DNA of 64,000 bases from Actinomadura_C alba (GTDB lineage Bacteria; Actinomycetota; Actinomycetes; Streptosporangiales; Streptosporangiaceae), in the NCBI RefSeq assembly GCF_039530285.1, contig NZ_BAAAOK010000028.1:62001-126000 (forward strand). Reading direction: 5' to 3'. The translations under genes were made by a program, and so were the position numbers. Every line of letters begins with the position of its first letter. Within the stretch, counting starts at the first letter, position 1. Positions 1 to 8,489 of the stretch are shown in pieces. The notes below the pieces were generated by a model, which was given only the letters and a program-made list of their open reading frames with translations, was not told where the DNA came from and ran no database searches.

Positions 1-758
1 GCCTGATCGTCTCGCCGCCGAAGGCCGGCAAGACGATGGTGCTCCAGTCGATCGCCAACGCGATCACCAAGAACAACCCCGAGTGCCACCTGATGGTCGT
101 CCTGGTCGACGAGCGGCCGGAAGAGGTCACCGACATGCAGCGGTCGGTGAAGGGCGAGGTCATCCACTCGACCTTCGACCGGCCGGCCGAGGACCACACC
201 ACGGTCGCCGAACTTGCCATCGAGCGGGCCAAGCGCCTGGTCGAGCTCGGCCACGACGTGGTCGTGCTGCTCGACTCGATCACCCGGCTGGGCCGCGCCT
301 ACAACCTCGCCGCCCCGGCGTCGGGCCGGATCCTGTCCGGTGGTGTCGACTCCACGGCGCTCTACCCGCCCAAGCGGTTCTTCGGCGCCGCCCGCAACAT
401 CGAGAACGGCGGCTCGCTGACGATCCTCGCCACGGCCCTGGTCGAGACCGGGTCCCGGATGGACGAGGTCATCTTCGAGGAGTTCAAGGGCACCGGCAAC
501 ATGGAGCTGAAGCTCAACCGTCAGCTCGCCGACAAGCGGATCTTCCCGGCGGTGGACGTCGACGCGTCCGGTACCCGTAAGGAAGAGATCCTCATGGCGC
601 CCGAGGAGCTCAAGGTCACCTGGCAGCTGCGCCGGGTCCTGCACGCGCTCGAGATGCAGCAGGCGCTGGAGCTCCTGCTCGAGAAGATGCGGGAGACGAA
701 GTCGAACGGGGAGTTCCTGCTCCAGGTGCAGAAGACGACCGTCTCCGACGATCGCTGA
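1..758 (+). CDS. rho: Transcription termination factor Rho, C-terminal part (cut by window edge)
   Basis: RNA-dependent hexameric ATPase that ends transcription at Rho-dependent sites. The first complete codon is at position 3 and about 251 residues are present. They contain the Walker A motif PPKAGKT at the very start, the Walker B stretch VVVLLDSITRLGRAYN, the R-loop region GTGNMELKLNRQLADKR and the C-terminal helices ending KTTVSDDR. The N-terminal RNA-binding domain lies outside the window. It heads the conserved rho-rpmE-prfA-prmC block, here interrupted by a two-component system. A strong hairpin follows 56 bases after the stop. Confidence 0.97.
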   Translation, partial: LIVSPPKAGKTMVLQSIANAITKNNPECHLMVVLVDERPEEVTDMQRSVKGEVIHSTFDRPAEDHTTVAELAIERAKRLVELGHDVVVLLDSITRLGRAYNLAAPASGRILSGGVDSTALYPPKRFFGAARNIENGGSLTILATALVETGSRMDEVIFEEFKGTGNMELKLNRQLADKRIFPAVDVDASGTRKEEILMAPEELKVTWQLRRVLHALEMQQALELLLEKMRETKSNGEFLLQVQKTTVSDDR

Positions 759-763
759 TCACA

Positions 764-855
764 CGTACGACCAGATCACGCGTATAGCCAGATCATCCGC
801 ACGACCAGATCACCGGACGGCGTCCCGGCCTCAGACGAGGCCGGGGCGCCGTCCG
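764..855 (+). terminator. Hairpin after rho with short upstream repeats
   Basis: Bases 814-855 form a 19-bp stem: outer arms CGGACGGCG and CGCCGTCCG, inner arms CCGGCCTC and GAGGCCGG, loop AGAC, with one G-U pair. There is no strong T run after it. Just upstream (about 764-812), a short motif resembling CGACCAGATCA occurs three times, roughly 18-20 bases apart. The hairpin is a reasonable intrinsic terminator for rho. The role of the small repeats is unknown. Confidence 0.6.
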
Positions 856-1048
856 TGCTGCTGCCGGGCGGGCCGGGGCGCCGGTCGGGCGTGCGCCGAG
901 AGGTGGGGGTAGCCCCACCCCCGACAGGGCGGCATGCTCCATGGCCGCAGAGGCCCTCGTCCACGAGTCTGGAGCCGTACGGTTGGCACGGGTGTGAACG
1001 ACCGGGATGTGATCCCGGATCCCCCGTCGAGATGGGCGGAGCGCGCGG

Positions 1049-2347
1049 ATGACGACGATGACGGCGGTCGAGACCAGATCGTGGAGACCGTTGCGGATGG
1101 TGCGCGATCCGCTCACCTGGCGGGCGGCGCTCTACCTGCAGGTGAGCATGGGGCTCGGGCTCGCCTGGTTCGTCTTCCTCACCGTCGGCATCTCGCTGTC
1201 GGTGGGCCTGATGATCATCTGGGTCGGATTCCCGCTGGCGGCGCTCCTGATCACCATCGTGCGGGCCGGCACGGTCCTCGAACGCGCGGTGATGCGGGCC
1301 GCGTTCGGGGCCAAGATCCAGGATCCCTTCCGCCCGTTGCCGGAGGGCCACCTCTTCCGCAAGCTCCGGGCGCTCGTGGTCGATCCGGCCATGTGGAAAG
1401 GCCTGGGCTACTTCGCCGTACTGTTCCCCATCACGCTGATCGAGTTCGTCATCTCGACCGCTCTGTGGTTCGTCGGCGGCGTCCTGCTGATCGCCCCGGT
1501 CCTGGCGCTGTTCACCCGGGTCACGATGGACTTCGGCGGTGACACGCGACTGATCGTCGATCAGCCGCTCGAAGGGATCCCGTTCACCCCGGTCGGCGCC
1601 GCGGTGGTCCTCGCCGCGTTGTACGTCACGCGGGTCATGGGGACCACCCACGCGACGCTGGCCGGCCTTCTGCTCGGCCCGGGGGCCGGGCAGGCGGAGA
1701 ATCAAGTGCTCCGTGCCCGCGCGGATCACCTGCAGGCCAGCCGGGCCCGTGGCGTCGACGCCGCCGAGTCGGAGCGGCGCCGCATCGAGCGGGATCTGCA
1801 CGACGGGGCCCAGCAGCGGTTGCTCGCGGTGGCCATGGACATCGGCCGGGCCAGGGCCAAGCTGGACGAAGACCCGGTGGGCGCCCGCGCACTGATCGAG
1901 CAGGCGCACGCGGGCACCAAGGAGGCCATCAGCGAGTTGCGCGACCTGGCCCGGGGGATCTACCCGGCCATCCTCACCGACCGGGGCCTCGACCCGGCAC
2001 TGTCCGGGCTCGCCGCCCGCGCTCCCGTGCCGGTCGAGGTCGAGGTGGACCTGCCGGACCGGCCGCCCGCGGCCGTGGAGAGCATCGCCTACTTCATCGT
2101 CGCCGAGTCGCTCGCCAACATCGCGAAGTACGCCCGCGCCACCCGCGCCTCCATCAAGGTCAGCCGGGACGACCACTGGGTCATCGTCGAGATCAGCGAC
2201 AACGGCGTGGGCGGAGCGATGGCGAGGCGCGGCGGAGGCCTGGCCGGGCTGGCCGACCGGGCCGCGACGATCGATGGGATCCTCACCGTCAACAGCCCCC
2301 CCGGCGGCCCCACGGTGATTCGCGCGGATCTCCCCTGCACTTGGTGA
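1049..2347 (+). CDS. Sensor histidine kinase (HisKA_3 family)
   Basis: 432-residue membrane sensor kinase. The N-terminal half has several hydrophobic segments, for example around residues 28-75 and 120-160, resembling the putative-sensor domain often found in actinobacterial NarL-type kinases. The dimerisation helix follows with the phosphoacceptor His at residue 251 in RDLHDGAQQRL. The HATPase domain has an N box around ESLANIAKY and a G box (DNGVGG). The ATG is preceded by GGAGcgcgcgg at suitable spacing. The response regulator gene lies 163 bases downstream on the same strand, so the two form a pair. The signal sensed cannot be read from the sequence. Confidence 0.9.
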   Translation: MTTMTAVETRSWRPLRMVRDPLTWRAALYLQVSMGLGLAWFVFLTVGISLSVGLMIIWVGFPLAALLITIVRAGTVLERAVMRAAFGAKIQDPFRPLPEGHLFRKLRALVVDPAMWKGLGYFAVLFPITLIEFVISTALWFVGGVLLIAPVLALFTRVTMDFGGDTRLIVDQPLEGIPFTPVGAAVVLAALYVTRVMGTTHATLAGLLLGPGAGQAENQVLRARADHLQASRARGVDAAESERRRIERDLHDGAQQRLLAVAMDIGRARAKLDEDPVGARALIEQAHAGTKEAISELRDLARGIYPAILTDRGLDPALSGLAARAPVPVEVEVDLPDRPPAAVESIAYFIVAESLANIAKYARATRASIKVSRDDHWVIVEISDNGVGGAMARRGGGLAGLADRAATIDGILTVNSPPGGPTVIRADLPCTW

Positions 2348-2510
2348 CCTCGAACTTCGTGGCCCTGTACCTGGTAGCGCTGTACCTGCTTGCCCTGCGG
2401 GCTCCCGCCCGTGGTCTCGCAGCCGCCCGCCCCAAGGCCCCACAAGGGCCGCGGACGACTGCGAGATCACGGCGGAGGGGTGCACGGGTTGCTCTATGGT
2501 GGGCACCGTG

Positions 2511-3215
2511 CGCGTCGTCATAGCGGAAGACTCGGTGCTGCTGCGCGAGGGGCTCGTACGCCTGCTGGCCGACGAGCAGATCGAGACGGTGGCAACGGTC
2601 GGAGACGGGCCCGGGCTGATCGGCATCGTGGCCGAGCACCGGCCCGACCTGGCGATCGTCGACGTGCGGATGCCGCCGTCCTTCACCGACGAGGGCCTGC
2701 GGGCGGCGCTGGCCGTACGGGAACAGGTGCCGGGCACGCCCATCCTGGTGCTCTCGCAGTACGTCGAAGAGCGCTATGCCACGGATCTGATCGGCGGCGG
2801 CGCCGAGGGCGTGGGCTACCTGCTCAAGGAACGCGTCGCCGAGGTACATGAGTTCATCGACGCCGTACGCCGGATCGCCGCGGGCGGCACGGTCATCGAC
2901 CCCGAGGTGATCGGCCAGCTGCTCGGGCGGCGGCGCAGCGGCGACCGGATGGATGCGCTCACCCCACGCGAGCGCGAGGTGCTCGGACTGATGGCCCAGG
3001 GCCGGTCCAACGGCGCGATCGCCCGTGATCTCGTCGTCACCGAGGGCGCGGTCGAAAAGCACATCTCCAACATCTTTCTCAAGCTGGACCTGCCGCCGGC
3101 CGAGCAGAACCACCGCAGGGTGATGGCCGTACTGGCTTATCTCGGCCGCGCCGAGGGGCCCGTGGCGGGCGGCGGACCCGGCGCGGCCGGGGCCGGCGAC
3201 CGGCGCCAAGGTTGA
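2511..3215 (+). CDS. LuxR/NarL-family response regulator
   Basis: 234-residue regulator partnered with the kinase upstream. The receiver domain starts RVVIAEDSVLLREGL, with the phosphorylatable Asp in LAIVDVRMP. The C-terminal LuxR helix-turn-helix is LTPREREVLGLMAQGRSN to VEKHISNIFLKL. I chose the GTG at 2511 because it gives the canonical family N-terminus and has GGTGGG four bases upstream. An in-frame ATG at 2496 would add five residues (MVGTV) but its purine-rich site is 15 bases away. The C-terminus is rich in Gly and Ala. It probably controls nearby or unlinked genes; no target is evident here. Confidence 0.9.
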   Translation, partial: RVVIAEDSVLLREGLVRLLADEQIETVATVGDGPGLIGIVAEHRPDLAIVDVRMPPSFTDEGLRAALAVREQVPGTPILVLSQYVEERYATDLIGGGAEGVGYLLKERVAEVHEFIDAVRRIAAGGTVIDPEVIGQLLGRRRSGDRMDALTPREREVLGLMAQGRSNGAIARDLVVTEGAVEKHISNIFLKLDLPPAEQNHRRVMAVLAYLGRAEGPVAGGGPGAAGAGDRRQG

Positions 3216-3371
3216 TCGTCCACCCGGGCACGGGTTCTGGGAATGGGCGGTGAGCTCGGCACGTTTGCGTATCTGGCACACTGATAGGGCAACCGCTGCG
3301 GTACCGGTTCACGTCCCTGAGCATCACCCGATACGGGGCGACCCGGCGACCGCCACGAGCGAGGAGACTCC

Positions 3372-3593
3372 GTGAAGCCTGACATCCACCCGGACTACGT
3401 CGTCACGACCGTGACATGTACGTGCGGTAACGCCTTCGAGACCCGCAGCACCGCGAAGAACGGCGTGATCCACGCCGACGTGTGCTCCAACTGCCACCCG
3501 TTCTACACGGGCAAGCAGAAGATCCTGGACACCGGCGGTCGCGTTGCCCGGTTCGAGCAGCGCTTCGGCAAGAAGGCCGCGGGCAAGAAGTAG
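3372..3593 (+). CDS. rpmE: Ribosomal protein bL31, zinc-binding form
   Basis: 73-residue large-subunit ribosomal protein. It keeps the zinc ligands of the C-plus form: CTC at residues 16-18 and CSNC at 37-40, followed by the family signature HPFYTGKQK. The basic C-terminus (GKKAAGKK) is typical. The ATG follows GAGGAGactccg. It lies between rho and prfA as in other actinomycetes. The zinc form usually serves as a zinc reservoir and is swapped for the Cys-less paralogue under zinc starvation; no paralogue or Zur box is seen here. Confidence 0.97.
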   Translation: MKPDIHPDYVVTTVTCTCGNAFETRSTAKNGVIHADVCSNCHPFYTGKQKILDTGGRVARFEQRFGKKAAGKK

Positions 3594-3603
3594 TCGCAGC
3601 CAG

Positions 3604-3640
3604 ACGCCGGCCGGTGGGCGGCAAGCCCTCCGGCCGGCGT
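3604..3640 (+). terminator. Hairpin between rpmE and prfA
   Basis: Arms ACGCCGGCCGG (3604-3614) and CCGGCCGGCGT (3630-3640) form a perfect 11-bp stem with a 15-base loop, starting 11 bases after the rpmE stop. No long T run follows. It probably ends or attenuates the rpmE transcript before prfA. Confidence 0.55.
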
Positions 3641-3692
3641 GGCGTCTGTCCTCTTCGGTTCAGTCACGCACGGACGCGGGCAAGGACCCACT

Positions 3693-4739
3693 GTGAATCT
3701 CGACGATCTCATCAGCGAATACGCCGACATCGAGCAGTCGTTGGCCGACCCGGCAGTGCACGCCGATCAGCAGAAGGCGCGCACGCTGGGCAAGCGGTAC
3801 GCGCAGCTACGGCCGATCGTCGAGACCCACCGCGACCTGCGGCAGACCGGCGAGGACCTCGCCGCGGCACGCGAGCTCGCCGTGGAGGACGAGACCTTCG
3901 CCGCCGAGGCGACCGAGCTGGAGAAGCGCGTAGAGGAGATCGAGGACCGGCTCCGCAAGCTGCTGGTGCCTCGTGATCCCAACGACGACAAGGACGTCAT
4001 CCTCGAGGTCAAGGCGGGGGAGGGCGGCGAGGAGTCCGCGCTGTTCGCCGGTGACCTGCTGCGGATGTACCAGCGCTACGCCGAGCGGGTCGGCTGGAAG
4101 ACCGAGATCATCGACGCGCACCCCTCGGATCTCGGCGGATTCAAGGACGTCACCATGTCCGTCAAGGGCAGGGCGGGCGTCTGGGCCGGCATGAAGTACG
4201 AGGGCGGTGTGCACCGCGTGCAGCGGGTACCGGTCACCGAGTCCCAGGGGCGCATCCACACCAGCGCCGCAGGCGTCCTGGTCTCGCCCGAGGCCGAGGA
4301 GATCGACGTGCAGGTCGATCCGAACGACCTGCGTGTCGATGTGTTCCGGTCCAGCGGCCCGGGCGGGCAGAGCGTGAACACGACCGACTCGGCGGTCCGC
4401 ATCACCCACCTCCCGACCGGCATCGTGGTGTCCTGCCAGAATGAGAAGAGCCAGTTGCAGAACAAGGAGCAGGCGATGCGCATCCTGCGCGCGCGCCTGC
4501 TCGCACAGGCTCAGGAAGAGGCCGACGCGCACGCCGCGGCCGAGCGCAAGAGCCAGGTGCGCACGGTCGACCGGTCCGAACGCGTCCGCACCTACAACTA
4601 CCCGGAGAACCGCATCTCCGACCACCGCGTCGGCTACAAGGCCTACAACCTCGACCAGGTGCTCGACGGTGATCTGGGCAACGTGATCCAAGCGCTGGTC
4701 GACGCCGACATGGAACGTCGGCTCGAGGAGCGGGAATAG
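3693..4739 (+). CDS. prfA: Peptide chain release factor 1
   Basis: 348-residue class I release factor recognising UAA and UAG. The GGQ loop that triggers peptide release is present as SSGPGGQSVNTTDSAVRI, followed by the THLPTGIVV strand. The helical N-terminal domain (LDDLISEYADIEQSL) and the C-terminal PCRF region are intact. I chose the GTG at 3693, which gives the usual start V/M-NLDDL; the longer reading frame from 3639 would add 18 atypical residues running through the hairpin. The Gln of GGQ is the substrate of PrmC, encoded 14 bases downstream, so the two form a functional pair. Confidence 0.96.
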   Translation: MNLDDLISEYADIEQSLADPAVHADQQKARTLGKRYAQLRPIVETHRDLRQTGEDLAAARELAVEDETFAAEATELEKRVEEIEDRLRKLLVPRDPNDDKDVILEVKAGEGGEESALFAGDLLRMYQRYAERVGWKTEIIDAHPSDLGGFKDVTMSVKGRAGVWAGMKYEGGVHRVQRVPVTESQGRIHTSAAGVLVSPEAEEIDVQVDPNDLRVDVFRSSGPGGQSVNTTDSAVRITHLPTGIVVSCQNEKSQLQNKEQAMRILRARLLAQAQEEADAHAAAERKSQVRTVDRSERVRTYNYPENRISDHRVGYKAYNLDQVLDGDLGNVIQALVDADMERRLEERE

Positions 4740-4753
4740 AGCAACCCGCGATC

Positions 4754-5614
4754 ATGAACCTGCTGCTGGACGAGATCGCCCGGGCCACGGCACGCCTCGC
4801 CGAGGCGGGCGTCGCCTCGCCACGGGCCGACGCGGAAGAGCTCGCCGCCGCCGTCCACGGGGTCCGGCGAGCCGAACTGCACGCCGTGCCCGACGGCGCG
4901 TTCGACGCCCGGTTCTGGGAGGGCGTGGCACGGCGTGAGGCGGGCGAGCCGTTGCAGCACATCACCGGCCGTGCCTTCTTCCGCTACCTCGAGCTCAAGG
5001 TCGGGCCCGGGGTCTTCGTGCCCCGTCCCGAGACCGAGGTCGTCGCCGGCTGGGCGATCGACACTCTCCGGGACATGGACGTCACCGACCCGCTGGTCGT
5101 CGATCTCGGCACCGGCTCCGGTGCGATAGCGCTGAGCATCGCCCAAGAGGCCCCGAGAGCGCGCGTGCACGCCGTTGAGCGGGACCCGAAGGCCTACGTC
5201 CACGCCACGCACAACATCGAGGAACTGGACGACAGGGGACGGGTACGGCTGCACCTGGCCGACTTCTCCACGGCGCTCGGCGACCTCGACGGCACCGTCG
5301 ATCTGGTGATCAGCAATCCGCCGTACATCCCGATGAGCGAGTGGGAGTACGTCCCGCAGGACGTACGCGATCATGATCCGCCGGACGCCCTCTGGGGTGG
5401 TGGCGACGACGGCCTCGACGCGGTCCGCGTCGTCGAACGCACGGCGCGGCGGCTCCTGCGGCCGGGCGGATATGTCGCGGTCGAGCACAGCGATCTGCAG
5501 GGCAACGCCGTCTACTGGGTCTTTCCCGAAGAGAACGGCTGGCGGGATGTGCGCAACCGGCGCGATCTGACGAACCGGGACCGTTTCGTCACCGCACGGC
5601 TGGGCGCCGAGTGA
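4754..5614 (+). CDS. prmC: Release factor glutamine N5-methyltransferase
   Basis: 286-residue SAM-dependent methyltransferase that methylates the GGQ glutamine of release factors. The SAM-binding motif is VVDLGTGSGAIALSIA. The catalytic NPPY motif is in VISNPPYIPMSEWEY and is followed by the characteristic HDPPDALWGGGDDGLDAVR. The small helical N-terminal domain, which binds the release factor, is present. It starts 14 bases after prfA, as expected for co-transcription. Older annotations call this gene hemK. Confidence 0.96.
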   Translation: MNLLLDEIARATARLAEAGVASPRADAEELAAAVHGVRRAELHAVPDGAFDARFWEGVARREAGEPLQHITGRAFFRYLELKVGPGVFVPRPETEVVAGWAIDTLRDMDVTDPLVVDLGTGSGAIALSIAQEAPRARVHAVERDPKAYVHATHNIEELDDRGRVRLHLADFSTALGDLDGTVDLVISNPPYIPMSEWEYVPQDVRDHDPPDALWGGGDDGLDAVRVVERTARRLLRPGGYVAVEHSDLQGNAVYWVFPEENGWRDVRNRRDLTNRDRFVTARLGAE

Positions 5615-5669
5615 CCCGGCATCCGGACAACCGTAAGAGCACGGCGGACAGGTGGGAGAATAGGCGATC

Positions 5670-6650
5670 GTGAGCCGACGTTATGACTGCTCGGAGCCGA
5701 TGGAACGGACCCGTGGGATCGCCGAGGCCGTCTCGGCGGTGCGTCGCGGCGAGCTCGTCGTGCTGCCGACCGACACGGTGTACGGCATCGGCTGTGACGC
5801 TTTCACCCCGAGCGGGGTGACCGCGTTGCTCGACGCGAAGGGGCGCGGCCGTGAAATGCCGCCACCGGTCCTGGTCGGCTCGGTACGCGCGGCCACCGCG
5901 CTGATCGACGATCTCGGTACCTACGGGCAGGATCTCATCGACGAGTTCTGGCCCGGCGCGCTCACACTGGTATGCCGCGCCAACCCCAACCTCGCCTGGG
6001 ACCTCGGTGACACCAAGGGCACCGTTGCCGTCCGCATGCCGATGGATCAGCTCGCCCTGGAGCTGCTCAGGGAGACCGGCCCGATGGCCGTCAGCAGCGC
6101 CAACCTGAGCGGGGCCGAGGCGGCACGCACCGCCGAGAATGCGGAGAAGCAGCTCGGCGACGCCGTGGCGGTCTACCTCGACGCGGGGCCGTCCGGGGAG
6201 GGCGAACCCTCGTCGATCATCGATCTGACCGGCCCGGTGCCGCGCCTGCTGCGCGCCGGCGCCATCCCCGAGGACAGGCTCCGAGGGGTCTGCGGCGTCC
6301 TGCTCGTCGACGACGATGACGACGATGAGGACAAGGAAGAGAACGACGTCACCTCTGACGCGGCGGTCGGCGAGGACACGCTCGCGGAGCCGCCGTCCCT
6401 CCGTAAGGACGACGTCGGCGAGGCTCCCGACCTGCGCAAGGACGACGCCGGTGAGGCCCTCGACCTGCGCAAGGATGGCGAAGCAGGCTCGGCGCCTTCC
6501 TTGCGCAAGGATGCCGCGGACGAGAAGTCGAACGACCAGGACGGTTCCGACTTGGGCGCCGGCGAGACCGACCGGCCCGGTCCGGAGCCGTCCCTGCGTA
6601 AGGAGCCCGGCGACGAGCCGCCGGGCGCAGCCGACCCGGACAAGGCCTGA
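5670..6650 (+). CDS. tsaC: L-threonylcarbamoyladenylate synthase with repetitive acidic tail
   Basis: Makes threonylcarbamoyl-AMP from threonine, bicarbonate and ATP for the t6A modification of ANN-decoding tRNAs. Residues 1 to about 210 are a complete YrdC/Sua5 domain: VVLPTDTVYGIGCDA, KGRGREMPPPVLVGS, FWPGALTLV, VAVRMP and VSSANLSGAEA. The family is normally about 205-220 residues; this protein has 326. The extra C-terminus begins with an acidic run (DDDDDDEDKEEND) and then carries five copies of a [S/D]LRK[D/E] motif in a disordered, charged context (about 6391-6620). The GTG start is at 5670. The tail is probably not needed for catalysis; its role is unknown. Confidence 0.92.
   Translation: MSRRYDCSEPMERTRGIAEAVSAVRRGELVVLPTDTVYGIGCDAFTPSGVTALLDAKGRGREMPPPVLVGSVRAATALIDDLGTYGQDLIDEFWPGALTLVCRANPNLAWDLGDTKGTVAVRMPMDQLALELLRETGPMAVSSANLSGAEAARTAENAEKQLGDAVAVYLDAGPSGEGEPSSIIDLTGPVPRLLRAGAIPEDRLRGVCGVLLVDDDDDDEDKEENDVTSDAAVGEDTLAEPPSLRKDDVGEAPDLRKDDAGEALDLRKDGEAGSAPSLRKDAADEKSNDQDGSDLGAGETDRPGPEPSLRKEPGDEPPGAADPDKA
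6391..6620 (+). repeat. Five [S/D]LRK[D/E] repeats built on a palindromic DNA core
   Basis: Within the tsaC tail the motifs PSLRKDD, PDLRKDD, LDLRKDG, PSLRKDA and PSLRKEP recur at irregular spacing of 10-40 residues. At DNA level the best copy, TCCTTGCGCAAGGA near 6499-6512, is a perfect 14-bp palindrome. Two others share the core CTGCGCAAGGA and two have the variant C(G/C)TAAGGA. Because the core is palindromic, the antisense strand also reads as Ser-Leu-Arg-Arg repeats in one frame. Confidence 0.75.
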
Positions 6651-6666
6651 CCGGCGCTCCAAGGAA

Positions 6667-6685
6667 GCCCCGTCCGTGGCGGGGC
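6667..6685 (+). terminator. Terminator after tsaC
   Basis: Arms GCCCCG and CGGGGC with a 7-base loop, followed by CGTCCCTTCTTCGTC, a pyrimidine-rich run. It sits 17 bases after the tsaC stop. Confidence 0.6.
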
Positions 6686-6821
6686 CGTCCCTTCTTCGTC
6701 CGGCGGCGGGTGCCATGGATAAGGCACTACGGTTGAATTTGGCACAGGGTGGCGGATTCGGTGGGAATATGACTGTTGCCCGGATTCCCCACCGTGCTCG
6801 CGTCTGAACAGGAGCCCCCTG

Positions 6822-7631
6822 ATGGCCGAAGAGATTGCGCCCGATTTGATCGACGTTACCGTGCCCCAATCGGCGCGGATCTGGAATCACTGGATGGGGG
6901 GCAAGGACAACTACAAGGTCGACCGAGAGGCCGGTGACGCCTATGCCGCGATGTTCCCCGGCATCAGGGACCTGGCCAAGGCGTCTCGTCAGTTCCTCAT
7001 CCGGACCGTGCGGCACCTGGCTCGCGAGGAGGGGATACGGCAGTTCCTGGACATCGGTACCGGGCTGCCCACGATGCAGAACACCCATGAGGTCGCTCAG
7101 TCGGTTGCTCCGGACGCCAAGATCGTGTACGTCGACAACGACCTGATGGTGCTGGCGCACGCCCGGGCGTTGCTGGTCAACACCACCGACGAGGGCGTGA
7201 CAACTTATATCAATGCCGACTTGCACGAACCCGAGCGGATCGTCGCCGACGCTCGCAACGTGCTGAACTTCACCGAGCCGATCGCGGTCATGTTCATGGG
7301 CGTGCTCGGCCATGTCACCGAGCTCGATGACGTGAAGTCCATCGTGGCCCGGGTGATGCAGGCCGTGCCGTCCGGGTCCACCCTGACACTGTGGGACTCC
7401 ACCGCCACCTCCCACACCGGCGAAGGGTTCACCGACGCCCAGGAGGGCTACGACGACACCGGCGCGGTGCCTTATGTGCTGCGCAGCCCAGCGGAAGTCA
7501 GCCAATGCTTCGAGGGCCTGGAGATGCTAGAGCCGGGCCTGGTGCCGCTCTCCCTCTGGCGGCCGGACCAGGTCGACATCGGTGACGTCAAGCCGGTGGA
7601 CGGCTATGGGGCCGTCGCCCGCAAGCCGTAA
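6822..7631 (+). CDS. DUF574 / SAM-dependent methyltransferase family
   Basis: 269-residue protein of the S-adenosyl methyltransferase family that is expanded in actinomycetes. Diagnostic features are the opening SARIWNHWMGGKDNYKVDRE, the SAM-site strand FLDIGTGLPTMQNTHEVA, and IVYVDNDLMVLAHARALL at the end of the second strand. Its substrate is unknown; some relatives sit beside regulators or biosynthetic genes. The ATG at 6822 follows AGGAGCCCCCTG. It belongs to an accessory cluster inserted between tsaC and the wecA-like gene, which are adjacent in mycobacteria. Confidence 0.88.
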   Translation: MAEEIAPDLIDVTVPQSARIWNHWMGGKDNYKVDREAGDAYAAMFPGIRDLAKASRQFLIRTVRHLAREEGIRQFLDIGTGLPTMQNTHEVAQSVAPDAKIVYVDNDLMVLAHARALLVNTTDEGVTTYINADLHEPERIVADARNVLNFTEPIAVMFMGVLGHVTELDDVKSIVARVMQAVPSGSTLTLWDSTATSHTGEGFTDAQEGYDDTGAVPYVLRSPAEVSQCFEGLEMLEPGLVPLSLWRPDQVDIGDVKPVDGYGAVARKP

Positions 7632-7692
7632 TAGCGGCAAGCGGCTTCGTAGCAGCTCGTGGGTAACTACCAGGCAGTACCCGGTGTTGCCT

Positions 7693-7731
7693 GGTGGACC
7701 TTCCGGTCGACAACGCTGAGGAAGGTCCACC
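7693..7731. repeat. 12-bp perfect inverted repeat
   Basis: Arms GGTGGACCTTCC (7693-7704) and GGAAGGTCCACC (7720-7731) enclose 15 bases. It lies between two convergent genes and just before a stronger terminator hairpin. It may be a second terminator stem or a protein-binding site. Confidence 0.6.
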
Positions 7732-7751
7732 GCCCGGGGGCTCGAGCAAAG

Positions 7752-7783
7752 GAGAAGGGCCCCGCCGTGGCGGGGCCCTTCTT
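7752..7783. terminator. Bidirectional intrinsic terminator
   Basis: Arms AAGGGCCCCGCC and GGCGGGGCCCTT with loop GT. Flanking A/T pairs extend the stem to about 15 bp and give a short T-rich tail on both strands. It separates the convergent methyltransferase and secreted-protein genes. Confidence 0.85.
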
Positions 7784-7806
7784 GTCGTTCAGCCGGCGAT
7801 CAGCGG

Positions 7807-8220
7807 TCAGTAGATCCGCTTGCCCTTGCCGTAGGAGTACTTGCCTGCCTTGAGGCGGCATTCCTGTACGTACAGGTGGCCGGTCCTGGACGAGGACATC
7901 TTGATGCTGGCCTTGCCGCTGCCGTCGAAGTTGCCCCCGCTGGACGTGACGATCCTGAAGGTCGAGTACACGCCGGTCGTGCCGGGCTCGGTGAACAGGA
8001 ACCGGACGCAGGCGGTGTATCCGTCCCTGCGATAGTCGCTGACGGTGCCCCTGACGGTGACCATCCTGCTGTCCTTGGTGTAGGTACCCGTCGCGCCGAC
8101 GTTCGTGTACCAGTTGTACGGAGTCCACGTGCCGCTTGCCGCGCTCGCGGGAACCGCCGTCATGCCCACGACCACACCCGCGCCCGCGAGTGCTGCCCCG
8201 ATTTTGGTAATACGCCGCAC
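7807..8220 (-). CDS. Small secreted protein
   Basis: 137 residues. The basic start VRRITKIG, a hydrophobic stretch and the cleavage site AVPASAASG near residue 30 form a Sec signal peptide. The mature part of about 105 residues is Tyr/Thr/Ser-rich, with two cysteines (TACVRFLF and VQECRLK) that could form a disulfide. I chose the GTG at 8220 because GGAGGGG lies three bases upstream; the TTG at 8238 would place that site inside the gene. No known domain is recognised. Similar small beta-rich secreted proteins are common in Streptosporangiales, and the function is unknown. Confidence 0.82.
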   Translation of the reverse strand: MRRITKIGAALAGAGVVVGMTAVPASAASGTWTPYNWYTNVGATGTYTKDSRMVTVRGTVSDYRRDGYTACVRFLFTEPGTTGVYSTFRIVTSSGGNFDGSGKASIKMSSSRTGHLYVQECRLKAGKYSYGKGKRIY

Positions 8221-8489
8221 TTGCCCCTCCAAGCTCAAATATCTCCGGAATGCCCGGTGACTGTAGCAGGGCTAAATCATGAAGATCCTCCAAATTTCCG
8301 CGTCCGCCTGGTACCGGCTCGCCTGCGGAACCGGGCGCGGATTCTTCGCGTCCAACGGATGGGCGGGACGTGCTGGAAGCATCCGGCGAAATGCCCGCAA
8401 ATCGGATATTCAGCGGCTTTCTGGCTCGATACTGAGGAGGGTTCCGGGGTCTATGTGGTGTTCGTCACGCGGCGCCGGCCCGGGCGCTG

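Noticed and set aside
776..2743. 655-residue open frame on the minus strand
   Set aside because: Covers the kinase and regulator genes in antisense; composition is Arg/Gly/Pro-rich and no domain is present. It is a GC-bias shadow.
5589..7505. 638-residue minus-strand frame with LVLVQVG-like repeats
   Set aside because: Antisense to tsaC and the methyltransferase gene. The apparent repeats mirror the palindromic LRK units in the tsaC tail.
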